Shown one piece after another: positions 37,352 through 46,481 of a DNA stretch of 54,347 bases. The notes under the pieces are model-generated. The model did no database searches. It had not been told where the DNA came from and saw only the letters and a list, made by a program, of their open reading frames with translations. The first letter of the stretch is position 1; each line of letters starts with the position of its first letter. The DNA lies in the NCBI GenBank assembly GCA_027315105.1, contig DAHUYP010000075.1:1-54347 (forward strand), written 5' to 3'. Made by a program: the position numbers and the translations under genes. The stretch is from Gammaproteobacteria bacterium. GTDB taxonomy: Bacteria; Pseudomonadota; Gammaproteobacteria; Steroidobacterales; Steroidobacteraceae.

Positions 37352-38087
37352 CGAATTGACCGGCCGCTGCGCCCGCGGCCGAGCCGGCGGAGTTTGCGTA
37401 GGGCGATCCGCTGTCTGCGCTGCTGTCGATGGCGGGGTCGTTGCTGATGAGCGCGGACAGCAGGTTGCGCCGCATCAGCGGCAGTGAGTACTCACTGTGC
37501 GCGACGATGAAATCGGCCAGCTGCGTGCGCAGCCGGGTGTTGGCCGCGGCATTGCCCGCCGGCGTCACGTAGCTGCGGGGCTCGTTGCTGCGCTGAAGCA
37601 CCGCCACTGCCGGTCCCGGGGCGCCGGCGGACAGTCCGCCCGTCTCGCGCCGTGTCGGCGCGAGCGGCGCGCGCGCCGCCACGGCCATCGCCCCCCCCGC
37701 CGGCGCGGGGTCGTGCCCGATCCGGGCGACGCCGGCATCGCCTCCGGAGCCGGCATAGCGCAGCAGGGAGATCGACCCCCCCGCCACCGCCACCACCAGC
37801 GAGGCAGCCAGCGCGCCGGTCCAGATCCGGCTGGTAGCGCCCCGGGCGCGGCGTGGCGGCCGGCCCTCGGCCGCATCCAGCGCGGCGCTCACGCGCCTGG
37901 CGAAGCCGCTGCGCGCGGTCGCCACCGGCTCCGAGCGCATCGCCGCCCCGATCAGGGCATAGCGCGACCAGCGCGAGCGCAGGCTCTCGTCGCGATCGAG
38001 GCGCCGCGTCAGCAGCTCGCACTCGGCCGCGGGCAATTCACCGTCGAACATCGCCGACAGCTGGCTCTCGACTTCATGAGAGTTCAC
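37317..38087 (-). CDS. rseA: Anti-sigma-E factor RseA/MucA
   Basis: A 256-residue single-pass inner-membrane protein. The N-terminal anti-sigma domain (SQLSAMFDGELPAAECELLTRRL, residues 8-30, and the WSRYALIGAAMR helix) binds RpoE; a membrane helix (about 88-106) leads into a periplasmic domain. DegS/RseP-type proteolysis would release RpoE. The protein is somewhat longer than E. coli RseA (216). GTG 38087 overlaps the rpoE stop as GTGA; the upstream frame is a shadow of rpoE. Confidence 0.93.
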   Translation of the reverse strand: MNSHEVESQLSAMFDGELPAAECELLTRRLDRDESLRSRWSRYALIGAAMRSEPVATARSGFARRVSAALDAAEGRPPRRARGATSRIWTGALAASLVVAVAGGSISLLRYAGSGGDAGVARIGHDPAPAGGAMAVAARAPLAPTRRETGGLSAGAPGPAVAVLQRSNEPRSYVTPAGNAAANTRLRTQLADFIVAHSEYSLPLMRRNLLSALISNDPAIDSSADSGSPYANSAGSAAGAAAGQFDATTATSFVSR

Positions 38088-38698
38088 ACCAGTTCCTCCG
38101 CCCGGCCCAGCCCGCCTTCGAACACTTCGCGCAGCTTCCGATCGATCGCCTCGCGGGCGCGGAAGATGCGCGAGCGCACCGTGCCGACCGGGCACTCCAT
38201 CGAGGCTGCAATTTCATCGTAACTCATGCCCTCGATCTCACGCAGCACGATGGCCGTGCGCAGGTCCTCGGGCAGCGCCTCGATCGCCCGATTGACCGTG
38301 TCCCGAATCTCCTCCGTGAGGGCCAGGCCTTCGGGGGTCTCCGGATCCTTCAGTCGATTGACCATATCCGACGCCTCGTCGTTGCTGTTGTTCTGCATGT
38401 CGAGCTCGAAGCTCACCGGGTTGCGCGTGCGCGCGGCCAACGCATTCTTGGCGGTGTTGATGGCGATGCGGTACAGCCAGGTGTAGAACGCGCTGTCACC
38501 GCGGAAGTGGGGCAGTGCGCGGTAGGCTTTGATGAAGGCCTCCTGGGCCACGTCCTGCGCGTCCGCCGGCTCGCGCAGGTAGCGCATGACGAGCTTCACC
38601 ACCTTGTGCTGGTACTTGAGCACCAGCAGGTCGTAGGCGCCGCGCTCCCCGCGCTGCACCCGGCGTACCAGGCTCAAGTCACTCGCATCGGGACCCAT
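38084..38698 (-). CDS. rpoE: ECF sigma factor RpoE (AlgU type)
   Basis: A 204-residue sigma-E that directs envelope-stress genes. Region 2 has YDLLVLKYQHKVVKLVMRYL and DVAQEAFIKAYRALPHFRGDSAFYTWLYRIAINTAKN; region 4 has LPEDLRTAIVLREIEGMSYDEIA. ATG 38698 is chosen because AGGA lies 6 nt upstream and the protein length fits AlgU (193); in-frame ATGs at 38704 and 38716 are alternatives. Its promoter looks sigma-E dependent (see 38769-38795). Confidence 0.96.
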   Translation of the reverse strand: MGPDASDLSLVRRVQRGERGAYDLLVLKYQHKVVKLVMRYLREPADAQDVAQEAFIKAYRALPHFRGDSAFYTWLYRIAINTAKNALAARTRNPVSFELDMQNNSNDEASDMVNRLKDPETPEGLALTEEIRDTVNRAIEALPEDLRTAIVLREIEGMSYDEIAASMECPVGTVRSRIFRAREAIDRKLREVFEGGLGRAEELV

Positions 38699-38768
38699 GG
38701 CCATTCCTGGGGACATTCCTGGGGGCAATCCTGCCGCCACCTTGCCAGGCCGCCAGTCGGGGGCCTGG

Positions 38769-38795
38769 ATAGACTCGATTCCGAACCGGAAGTTC
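38769..38795 (-). promoter_or_regulatory. Candidate sigma-E autoregulatory promoter of rpoE
   Basis: On the minus strand GAACTT (38795-38790), a 16-nt spacer and TCTAT (38773-38769) match the E. coli sigma-E consensus (GGAACTT ... TCTGA/TCTAA) in both boxes and spacing. It lies about 70 nt before the rpoE start codon. Positive autoregulation by sigma-E is established in E. coli and Pseudomonas. Confidence 0.7.
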
Positions 38796-38871
38796 GCGCA
38801 CAGCAGTCTATCAGTTGAGGCGGGCATGCGAGGGTAGGTCAACCGACGGTACCAGGCGGCACCAATGTGGC

Positions 38872-39177
38872 TTAGAGCCGGCCGACCGGCGGAAGGTTCC
38901 CGCTCGGGCCCGCTGGCAACATAATGCGCGAGCGCGTCATGACGGCCCGTACGACCGCCGCCCGCTCCGGCTGTTCGGGCTGCTCTCCGGCCAGCAGGTA
39001 GCGCGCCAGCAACGGATCCGGCAGCTCGAGCAGGCTCTCGAACTGGGCACGCTCGGCCTCGGCGGCGCCCTCGAACTGGGCCTGGAACCAGCCGAGCAGC
39101 AGCAGATCGAGCTCCTTCATGCCGCGGCGGCAGCGCCACGCCAGTCTTGCGCGACTCCCGTCCGGCACAGGCGGCAT
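38872..39177 (-). CDS. sdhE: Succinate dehydrogenase flavinylation factor SdhE
   Basis: A 101-residue SdhE (YgfY) with the RGxxE signature in CRRGMKELDLLLLGWF, a five-helix fold and LLELPDPLLARYLLAG. SdhE promotes covalent attachment of FAD to SdhA. It starts 9 nt after the sdhB stop, so it is the last gene of the sdhCDABE operon here. E. coli encodes it elsewhere, next to ygfX. Confidence 0.94.
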   Translation of the reverse strand: MPPVPDGSRARLAWRCRRGMKELDLLLLGWFQAQFEGAAEAERAQFESLLELPDPLLARYLLAGEQPEQPERAAVVRAVMTRSRIMLPAGPSGNLPPVGRL

Positions 39178-39186
39178 CCGCGCGCC

Positions 39187-39978
39187 TCAGTGCTGGCGTT
39201 CGGCCAGCATCTGCTTGATGGCGCCGATGGCCTTGGCCGGATTCAGATCCTTCGGACACGCCTCGGTGCAGTTCATGATCGTATGGCAGCGGTAGAGCCG
39301 GAACGGGTCTTCGAGCGCATCGAGGCGCTCGCCGGTCGCATCGTCGCGGCTGTCGACGATCCAGCGATAGGCCGCCAGCAGCGCCGCCGGCCCCAGATAG
39401 CGCTCCGAGTTCCACCAATAGCTCGGACAGGCGGTCGAGCAGCAGGCGCAGAGGATGCAGGCCGACGGCCGGTCGATGCGCTGCTGATCGTCCTTGGACT
39501 GCAGCCGCTCGCGGTCCGGCGCCGCCGGCGTGCGCGTCTGCAGCCACGGCTTGACCGCGGCGTACTGCGCATAGAAGTCGGTCAGATCGGTCACCAGGTC
39601 CTTCACCACCGGCATGTGCGGCAGCGGAAAGATGTTGATGTCGCCGCGGCCGAGCTCGTCGCAGGCCTTGGTGCAGGCGAGCGTATTGAGTCCGTTGATG
39701 TTCATCGCGCACGAGCCGCAGATGCCCTCGCGGCAGGAGCGGCGCAGCGACAGCGTCGGATCGATCTCGTTCTTGATCTTCAGCAGCGCGTCGAGCACCA
39801 TCGGCCCGCAGCCCGCCATGTCCACTTCGTAGCTGTCCACGCGCGGGCGCTGCTGCGCATGCGGGTCGAAGCGATAGATCTTGAAGGTGCGAACGCTCTT
39901 CGCGCCGGCGCTGGCACGATGAGTCTTGCCGGCGCGGGTATCGATGCGCGAGTTGGGCGGTAGCTTGAATTCGGCCAT
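39187..39978 (-). CDS. sdhB: Succinate dehydrogenase iron-sulfur subunit SdhB
   Basis: A 263-residue Fe-S subunit carrying electrons from SdhA FAD to ubiquinone. The [2Fe-2S] ligands are in [21 protein letters not shown] (first 20 residues of that stretch hold the first Cys set), and the [4Fe-4S]/[3Fe-4S] set is in [15 protein letters not shown] and [12 protein letters not shown]. The start 39978 (MAEFKLPP) has GGAG 11 nt upstream; an upstream ATG at 40038 would overlap the sdhA stop. The N-terminus has about 20 extra residues before the ferredoxin fold. Confidence 0.97.
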   Translation of the reverse strand: MAEFKLPPNSRIDTRAGKTHRASAGAKSVRTFKIYRFDPHAQQRPRVDSYEVDMAGCGPMVLDALLKIKNEIDPTLSLRRSCREGICGSCAMNINGLNTLACTKACDELGRGDINIFPLPHMPVVKDLVTDLTDFYAQYAAVKPWLQTRTPAAPDRERLQSKDDQQRIDRPSACILCACCSTACPSYWWNSERYLGPAALLAAYRWIVDSRDDATGERLDALEDPFRLYRCHTIMNCTEACPKDLNPAKAIGAIKQMLAERQH

Positions 39979-40034
39979 GATCCGTTGCGCTCCAGCGAGC
40001 CCGCCCGGGGCGGACTGCATGCTGCCGTAGGGAC

Positions 40035-41819
40035 TCAATACGTACGCGCCTTCGGCGCGATTACCTCGACCTCATCCGTCAGGGTGTTCATGTGCACCGG
40101 GCGATAGTCGAGCCGCGCCCGGCCCTGGCCGTCCACCCGGCACAGGCTGTGCTTGAGCCAGTGCACGTCGTCGCGATTGGGGAAATCCTCGCGCGCATGA
40201 GCGCCGCGGCTTTCGGTCCGGTTGGCCGCCGAGTGGATCGTCGCCATGGCCTGCAGCAGCAGATTCTCCAGCTCCAGCGTCTCGATCAGATCGGTGTTCC
40301 AGATCAGCCCGCGATCGCTGACGCCGACGTCACCGAACGAGGCGAAGGTCCGCGACAGCTTGTCGATGCCCTGCGCCAGGGTCTCGCCGGTGCGGAATAC
40401 CGCGGCGTCGGCCTGCATGATGCGCTGCATCTCGAGCCGCAGCGCCGCCGTGGGGCGCGAACCCCGGGCGTTGCGCAGCCGATCCAGCCGCGCGAGCGCC
40501 GGATCGGCCCCGTCCTTCGGCAGCGCGCGCTGCTTGGCCCTGGGCTTGACCACCGCGGCGCAATGGCGCGCGGCCTCGCGGCCGAAGACCACCAGGTCGA
40601 GCAGGGAATTGGAGCCCAGGCGGTTGGCGCCGTGCACCGACACGCAGGCCGCCTCGCCGACTGCCATCAGCCCCGCCACGACCGCGTCCGCAGCGCCGTT
40701 TCTGACCGTCACGACCTCGCCCTGGATGGTGCACGGGATACCGCCCATGTTGTAGTGAACCGTCGGCAGGATCGGAATCGGCTCGCGCGTGACGTCGACG
40801 CCGGCAAAGATGCGCGCCGTCTCGGTGATGCCCGGCAGGCGTTCGTGGATCACCGCCGCCCCGAGGTGCTCCAGGTGCAGATGAATGTGATCCTTGTGCT
40901 CGCCGACGCCGCGGCCTTCGCGGATCTCGATCGTCTCGGCGCGGCTGACCACGTCGCGCGACGCCAGGTCCTTGGCGTTCGGCGCGTAGCGCTCCATGAA
41001 TCGCTCGCCGGCGGCATTGGTCAGGTAGCCGCCCTCGCCGCGTGCGCCCTCGGTGATCAGGCAACCCGAGCCGTAGACGCCGGTCGGATGGAACTGCACG
41101 AACTCCATGTCCTGCAGCGGCAGGCCGGCGCGCAGCACCATGCCGCCGCCGTCGCCGGTGCAGGTGTGCGCCGAGGTGCATGAGAAATAGGCCCGGCCGT
41201 AGCCGCCGGTGGCGAGAATCGTCACCTGCGAACGGAACCGGTGCACCCGGCCGTCGGCCAGATCGATCGCCACCACGCCGCGGCATTCGCCGTTCTCCAT
41301 GATCAGATCGATCGCGAAGTACTCGATGAAGAACTCGGCCTGGTGGCGGATCGACTGCTGGTACAGCGTGTGCAGCATCGCATGCCCGGTGCGGTCCGCG
41401 GCCGCGCAGGTGCGCTGCGCGATGCCCTTGCCGTAGTGCGTGGTCATGCCGCCGAACGGCCGCTGATAGATGCGGCCGTCGTCGGTGCGCGAGAACGGCA
41501 CGCCATAGTGCTCCAGCTCGATGACCGCCGCCGGCGCCTCCTTGCACATGAACTCGATCGCATCCTGATCGCCGAGCCAGTCGGAGCCCTTGACGGTGTC
41601 GTACATGTGCCAGCGCCAGTCGTCCTCGCCCATGTTGGCGAGTGCGGCGCTGATGCCGCCCTGGGCCGCGACCGTGTGACTGCGCGTCGGGAACACCTTG
41701 GTGACGCACGCGGTCGACAGCCCCGCTTCGGCCAGCCCCAGCGTGGCACGCAGACCGGCGCCGCCGGCGCCCACCACCACCACGTCGTAGGTGTGATCGA
41801 CCAGCTCGTAGGCGCTCAT
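40035..41819 (-). CDS. sdhA: Succinate dehydrogenase flavoprotein subunit SdhA
   Basis: A 594-residue catalytic subunit that oxidises succinate to fumarate. The FAD-binding [20 protein letters not shown] is at residues 13-32; the covalent-FAD His is in [10 protein letters not shown]; the active-site Arg/His elements are in [21 protein letters not shown]. The C-terminus is intact. ATG 41819 overlaps the sdhD stop as ATGA. Confidence 0.97.
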   Translation of the reverse strand: MSAYELVDHTYDVVVVGAGGAGLRATLGLAEAGLSTACVTKVFPTRSHTVAAQGGISAALANMGEDDWRWHMYDTVKGSDWLGDQDAIEFMCKEAPAAVIELEHYGVPFSRTDDGRIYQRPFGGMTTHYGKGIAQRTCAAADRTGHAMLHTLYQQSIRHQAEFFIEYFAIDLIMENGECRGVVAIDLADGRVHRFRSQVTILATGGYGRAYFSCTSAHTCTGDGGGMVLRAGLPLQDMEFVQFHPTGVYGSGCLITEGARGEGGYLTNAAGERFMERYAPNAKDLASRDVVSRAETIEIREGRGVGEHKDHIHLHLEHLGAAVIHERLPGITETARIFAGVDVTREPIPILPTVHYNMGGIPCTIQGEVVTVRNGAADAVVAGLMAVGEAACVSVHGANRLGSNSLLDLVVFGREAARHCAAVVKPRAKQRALPKDGADPALARLDRLRNARGSRPTAALRLEMQRIMQADAAVFRTGETLAQGIDKLSRTFASFGDVGVSDRGLIWNTDLIETLELENLLLQAMATIHSAANRTESRGAHAREDFPNRDDVHWLKHSLCRVDGQGRARLDYRPVHMNTLTDEVEVIAPKARTY

Positions 41820-42202
41820 GCGGCGCTCCGCAGCGCGATGCGCAGCACCGCGTAGATGCCGCTGGCGGCGAGCAGCGCATGGGCGCCCATCGACAGCAGC
41901 AGGCCGGCGATCTTGCGCCCCGGCGAGTGCACGTAGTCCTCGATGATGACCTGCACGCCGAGCCAGGAATGCCAGCATGCGAGCAGCACCGTCAACGCCA
42001 GCAACACCGGATTCCAGCCGGCGCCGATCCAGGCCGTGACCGCCGTGTAATCCGACGCCGGCAGGGTGAGCAGCGCGACCAGCAACCATGCCGACAGCGG
42101 CGCCAGCGCGCTCGCCGTCACGCGCTGTGCCCACCAGTGGCCGACACCGTCGCGGGCCGCGCCGTGATAGGACACCCGCGCCAGCGGGCTGCGCAGGCTC
42201 AC
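41816..42202 (-). CDS. sdhD: Succinate dehydrogenase membrane anchor SdhD
   Basis: A 128-residue membrane anchor with three hydrophobic helices (about 27-50, 62-85, 98-122). [20 protein letters not shown] carries the heme-ligand His and quinone-site Tyr region. GTG 42202 overlaps the sdhC stop as GTGA; the frame is open upstream only as a shadow. Confidence 0.93.
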   Translation of the reverse strand: MSLRSPLARVSYHGAARDGVGHWWAQRVTASALAPLSAWLLVALLTLPASDYTAVTAWIGAGWNPVLLALTVLLACWHSWLGVQVIIEDYVHSPGRKIAGLLLSMGAHALLAASGIYAVLRIALRSAA

Positions 42203-42591
42203 GGCGCCCCCGCGCCGCGCCGGAGGATCAGATAGAGGCAGAACGCGCCCGCGAGCACGGTGGCGGCGACGACCAGTGCGGCGCTGCGGCGGGCGTCGGC
42301 GCGCTCGAAGCCCCAGCCCAGGTCCCACGCCAGGTGACGCAGGCCGTTGCAGCCGTGGTAGATGAGCGCCAGCGCGGCCAGCCACGCCACCAGTTTGAAC
42401 GGCAGGCTGCGCAGCAGCGGCAACAGCGTCGCGTAGCAATCGCGCCCGAGGCTGGCGCTGACCAGCCACAGCACCAGGCCGACCAGGGCCACGGCCAGCG
42501 CCGCACCGCTCGCGCGGTGCAGGATCGACAACGTCATCGTGTAGGCCCATCGGTACACCGACAGGTGCGGTGATAACGGCCGCTCAGCCAT
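42199..42591 (-). CDS. sdhC: Succinate dehydrogenase cytochrome b556 subunit SdhC
   Basis: A 130-residue membrane subunit with the SdhC start [12 protein letters not shown], the [11 protein letters not shown] signature (quinone site Ser and Arg), the heme-binding His in [13 protein letters not shown], and three membrane helices. ATG 42591 follows AAGGAG at 5 nt; a GTG at 42597 is less likely. First gene of sdhCDAB-sdhE. Confidence 0.95.
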   Translation of the reverse strand: MAERPLSPHLSVYRWAYTMTLSILHRASGAALAVALVGLVLWLVSASLGRDCYATLLPLLRSLPFKLVAWLAALALIYHGCNGLRHLAWDLGWGFERADARRSAALVVAATVLAGAFCLYLILRRGAGAP

Positions 42592-42773
42592 GCACACTCC
42601 TTACCAGAAACGATGCAGCGCCCGCGCCCTTCCCGATCAGCATGGCCGATCGCCATGGCGCGCGGGCTGGCCCGGCGCGAGAGGCTCTGATGCGCAAACC
42701 GGCAGGAGCACAAGTGTGCCAGAATCGCGCATCAGCGACCACCGCGCCGGCGTTGCCGAGCGGAGCTCGTGCG

Positions 42774-43643
42774 ATGAGCGATCTCAACACTGTCTGTCAC
42801 CTCGATGACTTCGGCCTGCTGCGATTTCGCGGCGCCGACGCCCGCAAGTTCCTGCAGGGACAGTTGTCGAACGACCTGTCCAGGCTGCACGCGGGCGCGC
42901 TGATGCGCGCCGGCCTGCACAATCCGCACGGCCGCACGCTCGCACTGTTCTGGCTCGCGGCGGCCGGCAGCGACGAGGTGCTGGCGATGGCGCCGCTGGA
43001 GCTGTTGCCCGCCATGCACACGCTGCTGCGCCGGATGCTGCTGCGCTCCCGGCTGACGATCGGCGACGACAGCGCGGGCTACCGTATCTATGGCCTGTCG
43101 TGGCCGCAGGGTGCGGCCGCTCCCGAGGCGGGCTTGGCCTACGACGCGCGTGACGCGCGACGCGCGCTGCTGCTGCAGCCGGCGCACGAGCCGCCGCCGC
43201 CCGGTTCGATCATGGCGCGGGACCGCTGGCGCGCGCTCGACATCGCCGCCGGCTTGCCCCAGGTGTACGCCGCCACCAGCGGGCAGTTCGTCGCGCAGAT
43301 GCTCAATCTCGACTGCGTCGACGCGCTCGCCTTCGACAAGGGTTGCTACACCGGCCAGGAAGTGATCGCGCGCGCTCACTATCGCGGCCACGTCAAGCGC
43401 CGCCTGCAGCGCTTCGCGAGCCGCGCGCCGCTGCGCCTGGCGGCCGGCGATACCGGGCAATTCGACGACGGCCGCAGCTTTCGCGTGGTCGACGCCGTGC
43501 AACAGGCCGACGGACGCTGCGAGTTCCTGGCGGTCGCGGCCCTGCCCGGCGCGGCCCATGAGGCCGAGCAGTCGCTGCCGGCGGGCGAGCCCGGCCGGCT
43601 GGCGTGCACGGCGCTGCCCTTGCCCTACGCGCTGCCGCAATGA
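42774..43643 (+). CDS. ygfZ: Folate-dependent Fe-S assembly protein YgfZ
   Basis: A 289-residue YgfZ/GcvT-like protein that uses tetrahydrofolate and supports Fe-S enzyme function. It has the conserved FRGADARKFLQGQLSND near the start and the defining KGCYTGQEVIARAHYRG with its essential Cys. It is divergent from sdhCDABE with 182 nt between; E. coli ygfZ sits near sdhE (ygfY), so the association is recreated here at the sdh locus. GGAG is 9 nt before ATG 42774. Confidence 0.95.
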   Translation: MSDLNTVCHLDDFGLLRFRGADARKFLQGQLSNDLSRLHAGALMRAGLHNPHGRTLALFWLAAAGSDEVLAMAPLELLPAMHTLLRRMLLRSRLTIGDDSAGYRIYGLSWPQGAAAPEAGLAYDARDARRALLLQPAHEPPPPGSIMARDRWRALDIAAGLPQVYAATSGQFVAQMLNLDCVDALAFDKGCYTGQEVIARAHYRGHVKRRLQRFASRAPLRLAAGDTGQFDDGRSFRVVDAVQQADGRCEFLAVAALPGAAHEAEQSLPAGEPGRLACTALPLPYALPQ

Positions 43644-43661
43644 GGCGCCGGCGCCGCCCGG

Positions 43662-46340
43662 CTAGTTGTTGCTGACCGCCTTGAGCACGCGCTGCGGCTG
43701 GGCGACGCCGTAGCCCTGCGCATAGTCGACGCCGATGTTGCGCAGCATCTGGATGATCTCGGCATTCTCGGCGAACTCCGCGATCGTCTGCTTGCCGGTC
43801 AGATGTCCGATCTCGTTGATCGAGCGCACCATCTCGCGATCGATCGGATCGTGCAGGATCTCGCGCACGAAACTGCCGTCGATCTTCAGGTAATCCACCG
43901 GGAAGTGCTTCAGGTAGCCGAACGACGACAGGCCGGTGCCGAAGTCGTCGAGCGCAAACTTGCAGCCCAGCTCCTTGAGCGCCTGGATGAAGCGATTGGC
44001 CTGGGAGAAGCTCGCGACCGCCGCGGTCTCCGTGATCTCGAAGCAGATCTTGGAGGCATCGAGCCCGCTGCGATGAAACTGGTCGATGACGTACGGCAGG
44101 AACTTGTCGTCACCCAGGCTCTGGCCCGAAAGGTTGATCGAGCACATCGCCAGCCGCTCGCGCTCGTCCGCTTCCGACACCAGCCAGCGCAGCGCGTTCT
44201 CGATCACCCAGCGATCGATGCTCGGCGTGATGCCATAGCGTTCGGCGGCGGCGATGAAATTATCCGGCGCGACGATGCGGCCGTTCTCGTCGCGCATGCG
44301 CAGCAGCAACTCGTAGTGCGCGCCGGTCTCGACCTTCTGCAACGGCTGGATCGGCATGCGAAACAGCTCGAAGCGGCCCTCTTCGAGGGCTGCATTGATG
44401 CGCGCCGCCCATTGCATCTCGCGCCGGCGGCGCATGAGCTCGATGTCGTTCTCGGCGAAACTGTGCACCCGGTTGCGGCCCTGCTCCTTGGCCGCGGCGC
44501 AGGCGCTGTCGGCGGCCGAGAGGATCGAGGCCACGTCCTCGTTGTCGGCCGTGATCGGCACCACGCCGATGCTCGCGCCGAGGCGAAATACCCGTTCCTC
44601 CCAGCTGAAGCGGAAGTTGCGCACCGCCTCGCGCAGCGATTCGGCCATGCGCATGGCCTCATCGAGGGTGCAGCTCTCGAGCAGCACGCCGAACTCGTCG
44701 CCGCCGAGGCGCGAGAGCGTATCGCGCCAGCGCACCTTGGACTTCAGCAGCGCGCCCATCTGCCCGAGCAGCGCGTCGCCGGCGCTGTGGCCGCAGGTGT
44801 CGTTGACGATCTTGAACTGGTCGATGTCCAGATAGCACAGCGCGTAGGAGGCCTCGCGCGCCTTGGCGCTCTTGAGCGCGCGCTCGAGGCGGTTCTCGAA
44901 CTCGCGCCGGTTGACCAGCCCGGTCAGCAGGTCGTGGCTGGCGTGGTAGCTCAGGCGGCGGTTGAGCTCGCGCGACTCGCTGACGTCGTGGAACACCAGC
45001 ACGCCGCCGCCGACCTTGCCGTTGCCGGCGCGGATCGGCGAGGCGGTGCTCTCGACGTACAGCTCGTTGCCGTCGCGGCGGATCAGCAGCATCGGGCGCA
45101 CCGACTTGATCGGCCGCGCGCGGCGTATCGACACCGTCAGCGGATTCTCGAGCGGCTCGCAGGTCTCCTCGTGGAAGGCGCGGAAGATCTCCTCGACCGG
45201 CCGGCCCATCGCATCCTCGAGGCGCCAGCCCGTGAGCTGCTCGGCCACGGGGTTGATGTAGTCGATCGTCGAGCCGGCATCGGTCGTGATCACGCCGTCG
45301 CCGATCGACTGCAGCGTGATCTGGGCGCTCTCCTTCTCGCGGAACAGCGCCTCCTCGTACAGCTTGCGCTCGGTGATGTCGAGCTCGACGCCGACCAGCC
45401 GCAGCAGCCGACCGTGGGCGTCGAGCTGCGCCTTGGCGCGGCCGATCACCCAGCGCCATTCGCCGTTGCGGTGGCGCATGCGGTGGACGCTCTCGAAGAT
45501 CGGGGTCTTGGCCGCGACGTGCTCGCGCAGCGCCGATTGGACGCGCGACATGTCGTCCGGATGCACCAGGCTGCGCCAGTCGAACCCGCCCTTGAGATCG
45601 TCCTCGTCGTAGCCGAGCATGGCGCGCCAGCGCGGCGAGAAGTACACGTCGTTGCCTTCGACGTCGAAGTCCCACAGGCCGTCATTGGCCGCCAGTTCCG
45701 CCAGCGCGTTGCGTTGCTCGATGCGCGTGAGCGCGAGTCCCAGGCGCACGCGTTCCAGGCCGGTCGCAAGACTGGTGCCCAGCAGCTTCATGAGCAGCTG
45801 CAGGTTCACGTCGAAGGCGCCGCGCGGCAGCCCGAACGCCAGGCCGAGATAGCCCGCCGGCTGCTCCTTGATGCGAAATGCGACCAGCAGCGCCGAGCCG
45901 ACCGCGAGCTCGGCCAGCGTGCCCGCATCGTCGGCCTGCTCCTTGCGCGGCGATGCGGTATCGCGAAACTCGGACAGCCGCAGATGCTCGGAGCGCGAAT
46001 TCAGCCACGGCAGGGTGTCGATGGCCGCACCGCGCAGCGCTTCCGGATGGCATTGTGCGAAGTGGCCGCGCGCGCTGAGCACCGATTCGACGTGCTTGCC
46101 GCCGGCGTCGAGGAACATCGCGAACGCCGCGTCGGCGGAGGTGGCTTCGCGGAAGGCCTCGAGGCTGCGCCGAATGCACTCGTCGGCACCGTCGCGCGTG
46201 AGGTTCTGCAGGTCGACCGCGAGCTTGGTGCAGGCGACGTCAATGCCGGGAGCCGGCCGTTCCGCCTTGCCGCTCCAGAACTGGGGGGCAAGCACGTCGG
46301 ACGCCGAGAAATCGGTGCTGGGACCCGGCGGCTTGGACAT
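43662..46340 (-). CDS. GAF-PAS-PAS-GGDEF-EAL c-di-GMP turnover protein
   Basis: An 892-residue soluble signalling protein. Order: a GAF-like domain (about 40-200), two PAS domains (about 215-335 and 345-460), GGDEF (about 470-630) with intact LGGDEFG and I-site RWRD, and EAL (about 650-885). The EAL core has the catalytic set: ELLLRM for EAL, NLSGQSL, EITETAA, DDFGTGLSSFGYLKHFPVDYLKID, AEFAEN and a final AQGYGVAQP. It likely breaks down c-di-GMP, and may also make it. PAS and GAF ligands are unknown. GAGAAT lies 10 nt before the ATG; it is convergent with ygfZ. Confidence 0.93.
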   Translation of the reverse strand: MSKPPGPSTDFSASDVLAPQFWSGKAERPAPGIDVACTKLAVDLQNLTRDGADECIRRSLEAFREATSADAAFAMFLDAGGKHVESVLSARGHFAQCHPEALRGAAIDTLPWLNSRSEHLRLSEFRDTASPRKEQADDAGTLAELAVGSALLVAFRIKEQPAGYLGLAFGLPRGAFDVNLQLLMKLLGTSLATGLERVRLGLALTRIEQRNALAELAANDGLWDFDVEGNDVYFSPRWRAMLGYDEDDLKGGFDWRSLVHPDDMSRVQSALREHVAAKTPIFESVHRMRHRNGEWRWVIGRAKAQLDAHGRLLRLVGVELDITERKLYEEALFREKESAQITLQSIGDGVITTDAGSTIDYINPVAEQLTGWRLEDAMGRPVEEIFRAFHEETCEPLENPLTVSIRRARPIKSVRPMLLIRRDGNELYVESTASPIRAGNGKVGGGVLVFHDVSESRELNRRLSYHASHDLLTGLVNRREFENRLERALKSAKAREASYALCYLDIDQFKIVNDTCGHSAGDALLGQMGALLKSKVRWRDTLSRLGGDEFGVLLESCTLDEAMRMAESLREAVRNFRFSWEERVFRLGASIGVVPITADNEDVASILSAADSACAAAKEQGRNRVHSFAENDIELMRRRREMQWAARINAALEEGRFELFRMPIQPLQKVETGAHYELLLRMRDENGRIVAPDNFIAAAERYGITPSIDRWVIENALRWLVSEADERERLAMCSINLSGQSLGDDKFLPYVIDQFHRSGLDASKICFEITETAAVASFSQANRFIQALKELGCKFALDDFGTGLSSFGYLKHFPVDYLKIDGSFVREILHDPIDREMVRSINEIGHLTGKQTIAEFAENAEIIQMLRNIGVDYAQGYGVAQPQRVLKAVSNN

Positions 46341-46481
46341 CGTGCGTCAAATTCTCGCACACGTCTGCGGGAACACAAGCTAAGCCGCTGATTTATTGAC
46401 CCACGTCTACCTTTGGACAGAAATGCGGCCGGATTCCGGCCGTCACGGCGATCCCGGATGCGCGGCGCGCGGCCGCCGGCC

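Noticed and set aside
40330-41880. Long open frame of 516 codons antiparallel or offset to sdhA
   Set aside because: It is the shadow of sdhA in another frame; its translation is Arg/Gly/Pro-rich and matches no family.
43644-43661. Terminator between ygfZ and the GGDEF-EAL gene
   Set aside because: The 18-nt gap holds no clear hairpin or T-tract.
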